The translations under genes and the position numbers were made by a program. The notes below the pieces were generated by a model. It worked only from the letters and a program-made list of their open reading frames with translations, ran no database searches and had not been told where the DNA came from. DNA of 15,386 bases from Physocladia obscura. Taxonomy: Eukaryota; Chytridiomycota; Chytridiomycetes; Chytridiales; Chytriomycetaceae. This document shows positions 9,259 to 15,386 of this stretch, in pieces. The stretch covers positions 1 to 15,386 of the forward strand of contig JADGJH010000680.1 of the NCBI GenBank assembly GCA_027596945.1, given 5' to 3'. Position 1 is the stretch's first letter, and every line of letters starts with the position of its first letter.

Positions 9259-10024
9259 TTGGGAAAAAAATCGAAAGAGAAAAAAATATATACATTCAAT
9301 TGTCTTTGACTTTTTTGTCCACAGGTATACAAATCCACAATCACATACAGAACCGACATGTGATTATCAGAAGGTGATTTCTCAAGGTTTATCTGCATTA
9401 CATTTTTACTTTAAGGTACCTCAACCGTCCACCACCCCCTTTTAAGCCTTATCCAAAGTAAAACACTTTAAGTCAAAAATATGTTCATAAAATGTTTTCA
9501 GAATTTTTTTTAAGCTCACTGTCGTTCTTTACAAGAAACACCGACCAGACAAAAACAGACCAAAAAACAAAAAACCAAAAAAGAGAGAAAAAAAGACAAT
9601 AAATCTGTATCTGTAACTGGCCGGTTCAACGGTCTAAATGCAGCCCTGGAAAGTGAGTAAGTGCGCGTAAGAGAGAGAATACGTGGTGTAGTTGGATAAA
9701 GGTTATGTACACATCATGACATTAAGGACACGAAGGCAAAAAAAAAAAGGAGAAAAAAAAACGCAAACTGCCCCAATTAAAAAAAAAAGCAAAAAAAGAC
9801 AGAGTCCATGTGAATTGAACGTAGTGTAAATTGTCCATGAGAAGTACAATAGAAGTGATTGAGTGATTGAGTGAAAGATAGTGAGCGAGTGGAATAAAAC
9901 AAGCAAGTCCGTACTCAAAAAAAAAAAAAAAAAATAAGGTGAGAAGTCATGAAAAATTGTGAAAATAAACGAAAGAAAAACAGCGAGAAAGACAGAAAGG
10001 AGATCTCCCAGTGTCCCAAATAAT
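9259..10024. other. Intergenic region: SHQ1 promoter side and zinc-finger gene 3' side
   Basis: No credible gene. It has many A-runs on the plus strand (T-runs in the sense of both neighbours), including about 17 A near 9917-9934, and a T-rich stretch immediately before the SHQ1 start. A 137-codon minus-strand reading across 9703-10116 is Phe/Leu-rich and comes from the T-runs, not from a gene. The SHQ1 promoter must lie here; no clear TATA box is seen. Confidence 0.6.
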
Positions 10025-12116
10025 TCAAGAATCAAGATCGTCCTCAACACCCGAGAAAACAGAAGAAATAGTTCCATCACTTTCATTTCCGGTGTCGATT
10101 CCAAAATTCTCGTCAATCATCGTTACCGCCACCATAGCTCTCGTCGCTTCAGCGACTGCCGCCGTTTTTACTGTCGATCCCAAGATCTTGTCTCCATGCA
10201 AAGTACGGATATGACGCTGCAAATCATGACGCCGCGCAAACGCGCTGTGGCACTTCGTGCATTTGTGTGGACGCTCGCCAGAGTGGCAGAACATGTGGCT
10301 TTTCAAATTATATGCGCGTGGAAAACTCTTGTCACATCCTTCGTATGGGCAATCGAACACTTTCAACACCTTGCCGCGACGTTTGCTACTGCTACCACCC
10401 ACGTTGTTCATACTTGTGATGAGTGCTGCTGCGGCTGAGCTAGTTGTCAATAAATTTACTTTCCCTGATGCGAACAGCATGCCTGAGCCAGAACGGTATC
10501 CCATCGCTTGAGGAGTTTGCGCGGTAAACATGGCCGCTTTCCTCCTGAGTTTCGGCGACGCTTCAACTTCGGTGGCCTCAGAGTCCGAGAAAGACATTTG
10601 TGCAAGCGATGATTTCGGCTTTGGCGGCGGTTTTTCTTCAGAGTGCGAAAACAAGTGGCTTTTGAGGCCAATAGCGTGCGAAAATGTCTTGTCACATCCA
10701 GCGTATGGGCACGGGAACGTTTTGGCTCGGCGCGACGATGTAGATGGGGGTGTGTAGACTGAAGCGGGAAGATTACGCGGTAAACGTTTTGAAGAAGACT
10801 TTTTCAAGGGTTTTGGGATGGCAACACTATCAAGTTTTGATTTGCGACGAAGCCTTGGCGGAGATTCTGCTTCTGTCGCATCCGAGTCAACATGATCATC
10901 ATACTCACCATTATCAATTTCATCATCATCTTCGACAGATAACGTTGGTTGTTTGGAGCAGGACGAAATGCGGCCGTTGCGCGCGAGATGCCGGGCGGTT
11001 TTGGTACGAGATTTTTTGGACACACAGGGAGTAACAGGACTGCAGACTGATATTGGCGAAGAAGCCGTAGCAAAAAAGGGAGTGGTAAATTCTTTCTCAG
11101 ACTCGGCAGAAGTCAACATTGGAGAAATCGAGCCGACTGATTCAGACGAAAAGTCTAGTGGGGGGAAGCCAAATAAAGAAGCCTGCTTTAGCCAATCAAC
11201 TGACAATTTTTCGTTATCAAACAGGAAATTGAGGGGTAAACTTGGGCTTTCAATGGAATCCTGATCTTGGCAGAAAGAAGACATGTCGTCTACAGAAGAT
11301 TGGGCTAGTGATGGCGTATCGGAAGTAAAGCTTGCCACGGAGCGCAGAGACACGGGCTTCTCATCATCAGAATCAGAAGCTAGCCAAGAAGCGAAAGTAG
11401 CAAAAGAAATTCGCCTGGAGGAGACATAATATTTAGTTTGTGACCGAGCCAAAGTACTGGAATGTAAAATCAAGAAGAGAACACGAAATAGTTGGAGGAG
11501 ACGGAGAGAGAGTGGAAGAATGCGAATGTATGTCCAGGAATGTCCAGCAGGATGAGAAAAAATAATAGGAAAAAAAATGATTTAGGATTGGAGTAACAAA
11601 AAACACTTACACATTCGAGAGATCAGTCGTTGGAGAAGATGTAATAAGAGATACGGAGTTGATTCCGCTAACGGCGCTGTCAATACGGGTTGGATTAGGC
11701 CAAAACGACGGATCCATTAAATTCTTGATCAGATTGGCAAGATCAGCCGACGCACCGGACGGAAGAAACGGCCCTGCATCAATGTCCATGTCCATACCTA
11801 TACCCAAGTTCATGTTTAACATCTCCACCTGCGGCTCAGGTGGCGGCGCAAACGATGTAGTCTCGTTGTCAGTATCATTCTCGTTATCGTTCTCATCCTC
11901 GCTGTTGCTCATGCTCTCGTTGCTGTCGTGATCCTGCAGACGAGTGAATGCTCTGAGCAGCGCAGAGTCTGGCAGACACGTAAGATCGACTGGGCTGTAG
12001 TCGATAGCGTAGCTGGATGTTGTGCTTGAACCAGACTCATCTGTAATTAGATCTTCAAAAAAGAGACTTGCCGGCGTGAGTGAAGGACACGTGAGATTGT
12101 TGAGCACAGCAGCCAT
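10025..12116 (-). CDS. C2H2 zinc-finger transcription factor (2 exons, 631 aa)
   Basis: Exons 12116-11611 and 11414-10025 join to 1,896 nt. The start is the first ATG of a frame that is open upstream but has no earlier ATG. Exon 1 encodes MAAVLNNLTCPSLTPASLFF, an acidic Asn/Asp/Glu-rich stretch (about residues 68-86) and Ser/Thr-rich sequence: a likely activation or regulatory region. Exon 2 adds more Ser-rich sequence, basic patches and three fingers. Finger 1: Cys404, Cys409, His422, His426 (CPYAGCDKTF, LKSH). Finger 2: Cys524, Cys529, His542, His546 (CPYEGCDKSFPRAYNLKSH). Finger 3: Cys554, Cys557, His570, His575 (RRHDLQRHIRTLH). Fingers 2 and 3 share a canonical HSGERPHKC linker. Finger sequence recalls fungal Crz1/Swi5-type regulators, but orthology is not shown. 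It probably acts in the nucleus; its targets are unknown. Ends ...VEDDLDS. Confidence 0.85.
11415..11610 (-). other. Intron of the zinc-finger gene (196 bp)
   Basis: The donor GTAAGT is perfect consensus and directly follows AATGT; unspliced reading stops at the TAA inside it. The acceptor is CTCCTCCAG, with a branch-like ACTAAAT about 20 nt before it. The phase is 2, giving a Val codon and the junction DLSNVRISFATF. Confidence 0.8.
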
Positions 12117-12219
12117 TCGATTTGATCTTGCTTGGCGTGTGAGTGAATGATAGTTGGAGTGGGTTGGGTTGTGCTGGGTGAAGCCCGCCGAGAAACACGC
12201 CGCGTGATGCTTGACTTGT

Positions 12220-12360
12220 TTGTTGATGCTGTGTTGATGCTGTCGCTGCTGCTGTGTTGCTGTGCTGTGCTGTGCTGTTGTTGTTGTTGTTGGATGCTGC
12301 GAATGTTTTTCGGCTTCTTTTGTTGCTGCTGTTGTTGCTGCGCACGCGATGTTGTTTGTT
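12220..12360. repeat. Trinucleotide-rich microsatellite (TGC/TTG type)
   Basis: The plus strand is a run of TGTTGCTGCTG, TGTGCTGTGCTGTGCTG and TTGTTGTTGTTG blocks followed by (TTTG)n. Such tracts vary in length between strains and may shift the leader length of the zinc-finger gene. Confidence 0.7.
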
Positions 12361-12425
12361 TTTTTGTTTGTTTGTTTGTTTCGCTTGAAGTCGTGATTAA
12401 ATACTGGAGAAGATTGAGTTATTTT

Positions 12426-12520
12426 CTGAAATGCCCCGAGCCACAGAAAGCAGCGAGAAAAAGAAGGGGAGATTGGCCGCCTTTTTGAAGCGCCGAATGG
12501 GACAAACTTTGCACACTCAC
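12426..12520 (-). other. Possible 5' UTR intron (95 bp)
   Basis: GTGAGTGTGC on the minus strand is a near-consensus donor and GCATTTCAG 95 nt on is a good acceptor. The length is in the range of the other introns. It would lie wholly in the leader, so no reading frame tests it. Confidence 0.3.
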
Positions 12521-12532
12521 CAAAAATGATGT

Positions 12533-12574
12533 TCACTTATATCCAGGCCAACAAACTAGGCAGCGAACGGACAT
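12533..12574 (-). CDS. Possible upstream ORF (13 codons) in the leader
   Basis: ATG to TGA encodes MSVRCLVCWPGYK, about 420 nt before the main start and just upstream of the possible leader intron donor. It matters only if the transcript starts further upstream, which the sequence does not show. Confidence 0.2.
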   Translation of the reverse strand: MSVRCLVCWPGYK

Positions 12575-12580
12575 GATGAA

Positions 12581-14112
12581 CAAGCAGAGCGCCTGAGTTT
12601 TGTAAGCACAACAAGTGTACCGTGTGGGCAAGTGAGCTAGGTTGTGCTGCGTATGTTCTGTTGTCTGCCTGCTGTTTGGATTGATTGGCTGTTTGGTGGT
12701 TAGTATAATAGGCTTGCTCCTGTGCGCACGAACTTGTGATCGATCAATCGAGATCTGTTCAAGCTCGAGCTTGCCTGATAAGTCGCCGATCCGCCAATTT
12801 GCTGCCCATCTGTCGATACTTGTTTCTTGCTTGCCCCATCATCTCAACACCCCTATTCCCCCTATTTTGTATCGGCTTGCATCTTGGTGATTACTGGTTC
12901 ACTGGCAAACAAACTCCGCCAAGTCAAATTGCCGAGTGATAACAGTGCCGGCGAACCATTTCCAAAAGCCCCAACTCATGAATAACGTGGTGCTGTTATG
13001 TGGGATTGGATAGGGTGTCTTCTTCTTTCTCTGTTTATTCCGAAAAGAAAAAGAAAAAAACAAAAAAAATTTTTTTGCATTGAAATGAGAGAATTGAACA
13101 GGCCGAAATTCAACAGAACCAAAAAGCGAGACAGCTTAATTTTCAGTGGAAAAAATTATTTATTCTTAAAAAAAATTCTAAAAAATTATAATCCCCACTT
13201 TCAGCATTGCATTGAACTCTCGAAAGGGTTTTCAGGCTTTGCAAATTTTCTTGGACTTCTCGTATTAATTTTTTTGAAAATGTCACTTTATGATAATGTC
13301 ATATGCAGAACTTCCTTTTATTTTTGTGTATCTCTCTTGCGCTTGAAATCCAACCACCACAATCACAATCGCGATCATTACAAAGGTGCCGAAATATTGG
13401 TCCAGGCTTTCTAAACAACAAATGTGAAGAAGAACTCCCGCGAACGTATCGAGCAGGTTACTGTAAAGCGGAAGATAAGAAGATAAGCAGACAAAAGATC
13501 GCCACTGGTATTGAGCAAGCCGTTAAGTTTGAGCCAAAATCCAAAAGGTCGAAGTGATCCCAGTGATATTGATGAAGTTAAGGATTCGAAAATTTCAACC
13601 GCGACTCCATCTCTTCTCTCTCTCTTTCTCTCTCGTTGCTACTCCAAAGACTCTGCCATATATTTGGCTGGCCCGACCCGTCGTGATTCCATAAAGGTGG
13701 ACGGCTAGTGCTGGACTCCGTGGCGATTCCTTACAGTGGAATTGTATTTGATGATTGACCACTTTCAACATGTTTGGAGTGGGAATGTCTCCGCCGGGAC
13801 GAGTCTTTTTTTATTTTTATTATTTTCGTTTAACTGCAGTGAACCAAAGTTCAAAAATTAGGTGATATGGTTATCGAATTTTAACGATAGGTAAGTTCTC
13901 AATCGTTTTGGCGCTTTCTATTTAAGTTTACCTGTATGTTCACGTAGCTTTTCTAGCTCTTTCAGCAAATTTAAAGCTGTCGTAGCTCGACAATACATGT
14001 GAAGGTATGTTTGCTGCAAAATCAACTCACCAATAACCGAATTCTGCCACTGAACTATCCATTATAGGCAGGGACGTCTGATATTGCCGTTATGGTTGCT
14101 TTTTTTAAAAAC
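12581..14112. other. Upstream region of the zinc-finger gene, no clear gene
   Basis: CpG content is normal. Several plus-strand frames are open for 60-138 codons, but they overlap one another, have Lys/Phe-rich low-complexity parts, and match nothing I know. The one at 13303-13557 begins with a hydrophobic segment (MQNFLLFLCISLALEIQ) and then reads as a basic, Cys-containing tail; it could be a small secreted protein, but support is weak. A CT-rich tract (TCTCTCTCTTTCTCTCTCG) sits at 13616-13634. Confidence 0.4.
12737..12773. promoter_or_regulatory. Two perfect palindromes upstream of the zinc-finger gene
   Basis: TGATCGATCA (12737-12746) and CAAGCTCGAGCTTG (12760-12773) are both perfect dyads 13 bp apart, about 620 bp upstream of the start codon. 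They could be binding sites for a dimeric regulator; nothing else supports that. Confidence 0.25.
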
Positions 14113-14284
14113 GTCAATTTATGTTTGTGGTTTTTTTGTCTTCAGCATGAGGAGAAAGAAGTACTCATCCAGTTGAGAGTTAGAAATTCTATTATTGCAT
14201 TGGAATCTAAAAAATAAAGCTGTTTAAATCATGGAGTATTTGCAGGGGATTTTATGTTTTGTTTTTAATTTGAACATGTCAAAA

Positions 14285-15288
14285 CCCAGTTCTTGGATTA
14301 AAATAAAATTCTGTTAAATCTGCCATTTATATAATTAAATAAAATAAGTTTCTATAATTCAGAAAGTAATGTTAACAGTTTCATACTATGTTTACTTGAA
14401 GTATATGCACTCATTTGATTTTTTTTAACTCTAAATCTGGTATTTTGAAATGCTTGTTGAAATGCATCAATGAATTTCTGTTTTGGTAGCTTATTTTGCT
14501 TCTGACTTATTCCTTTTGTGCTATCCTTATTCTTTCACCAAAAGCAATAGTACATTTTATTTGCCAAAGCAAATATACTATTACCTCAGTAGTTAATTAA
14601 TCCTGAAAAATCCTAGGGTCCACTTGTTATAGAACTGATTTTTGTCATATTATTGCATTCAAATCTAGATGCTTTATGTAAGTTATAATGGCTTTTTATG
14701 TCTACTTTGATAATATCCTCTAATTTCCCAGCAGAAAAGGCAATGTATGAACTATTTGTATCCATTTAATGCACTCTGGTCAATGTAATCAATCAAGTCA
14801 TAACAAAATTCTAGCATTTGTAGCTTATCAATTGATATACAGCAAAGCTTATCTGTATTGGAAGACTTAGCTTAAATGAATTTTTTTCATCTGGAACTCA
14901 TAACCATCCTACAAATCTTTACTGCTTTTGTAGTTCTTGTGCCTCATGTTTCATGAAGTTTGTGATGTGTTTCCCATATGATGAATGTTTCATCAGCTTT
15001 ATCATTTCCTTAATTCTATCAAATAATGAAAGTCCTTTAAATTCTATGGTAGTCAAGTTTTTAAAGTTGGACTATGTTTCAAATGAAGAGTCACTCAATT
15101 CTGATTGTAACCATTTTACTGTTTCTTCTAGTTCAGCTAAGCATTCTTCATTATTTGACTGATATTTGTTTGAGAGCAGGATTAATAATTTGCATAAATT
15201 TTTCTGGCACATAAATTGTTGTAGCCTTATATGAGCCAAAAATAAGGTGCACTTGCACCTGTTTTAATGAAAACAATGCCAAGAAGGC
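14285..15288 (-). pseudogene. Decayed coding region on the minus strand, unrecognised
   Basis: Coding-like blocks in order on the minus strand. 15288-15154: HLIFGSYKATTIYVPEKFMQ, IINPALKQISVK, stop. About 15170-14922: NNEECLAELEETVKWLQSEL, TAG at 15072, then FKNLTTIEFKGLSLFDRIKE and MIKLMKHSSYGKHITNFMKH. 14871-14755: KSSNTDKLCCISIDKLQMLE, FCYDLIDYIDQSALNGYK, TAG. 14765-14355, one frame: SAGKLEDIIKVDIKSHYNLH, ITSGP, TAG, DFSGLINY, TGA, GNSIFALANKMYYCFW, TGA, then 60 codons with KLPKQKFIDAFQQAFQNTRF up to a TAG. At least four in-frame stops and several frame changes point to an inactive gene, probably of a mobile element. Family not recognised. It may continue past the right edge. Confidence 0.42.
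15245..15260. repeat. Short hairpin AGGTGCA/TGCACCT
   Basis: Perfect 7 bp arms with a 2 nt spacer, in otherwise AT-rich DNA. Confidence 0.4.
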
Positions 15289-15386
15289 TTAATTATTTAT
15301 TTATGGTACTTGGAATGAGGAGTTGTTAGATTTAAGAAATAAAATGTGTTATACAAGCTGAATAAATGTTAAATAATATTTAATGG

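Larger units (their letters stand above)
12117..12580 (-). promoter_or_regulatory. 5' leader of the zinc-finger gene, repeat-rich
   Basis: Upstream of the chosen start the frame stays open for about 140 codons but holds no ATG, so it is read here as untranslated leader. About 12220-12360 is dense in CAA, CAG and CAC triplets on the minus strand (a run of five CAA-type triplets near 12276-12296, then AAAC repeats near 12357-12380). Translated, this would be Gln/His/Thr/Asn-rich. An N-terminal extension through an unseen upstream exon cannot be excluded. Confidence 0.4.

Noticed and set aside
9703..10116. A 137-codon minus-strand frame, hydrophobic.
   Set aside because: Produced by T-runs in intergenic DNA and overlapping the zinc-finger gene's end; Phe/Leu-rich without domain character.
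12147..12488. A Cys-rich 113-codon plus-strand frame.
   Set aside because: It is the complement of the CAA/CAG/CAC microsatellite in the zinc-finger leader.
12336..12536. Starting the zinc-finger protein at the far 5' end of its open frame.
   Set aside because: That position is GTG, not ATG; the first ATG in frame is at 12116, and the intervening sequence is a microsatellite.
1..15386. tRNA, rRNA, CRISPR array or riboswitch.
   Set aside because: No B-box with a matching cloverleaf, no conserved rRNA blocks and no regularly spaced repeats were seen on either strand.

Overview
The window looks like nuclear DNA of a fungus, probably an early-diverging (chytrid-like) one. Evidence: two spliced, CpG-rich protein genes with short GT-AG introns (64, 73 and 196 bp), one of them a fungal-style C2H2 zinc-finger factor, embedded in AT-rich, CpG-poor repeat DNA. 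The lineage is an inference from overall style; nothing here fixes a genus.

Layout. Positions 1 to about 6,470 are AT-rich, almost free of CpG, and carry broken coding-like stretches on both strands with in-frame stops and frame changes, plus hairpins, diverged repeats and homopolymers. This looks like old, decayed mobile or duplicated DNA; I cannot name a family. About 6,470-14,110 is a normal-CpG gene island. It holds, all on the minus strand, the C2H2 zinc-finger transcription factor gene (10025-12116, two exons, 631 aa) with a long repeat-rich 5' leader, then SHQ1 (7364-9258, three exons, 585 aa), and possibly a small coding exon (7049-7243) just past SHQ1. From about 14,113 to the end CpG disappears entirely and a second decayed coding region runs on the minus strand.

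Function. SHQ1 is the assembly chaperone of H/ACA snoRNPs and telomerase RNP: it holds Cbf5/dyskerin until the RNP is assembled. I rebuilt its full reading frame by splicing; both ends and all domains fit the family. The zinc-finger protein has one isolated finger and one tandem pair, with an internal duplication joining an acidic serine motif, a basic motif and a finger. The two genes share strand but are separated by about 770 bp and have no obvious functional link.

No tRNA, rRNA, CRISPR array, complete transposon or virus gene was recognised. The most unusual signals are the sharp CpG mosaic, the broken unidentified genes in both flanks, and the duplicated module in the zinc-finger protein.
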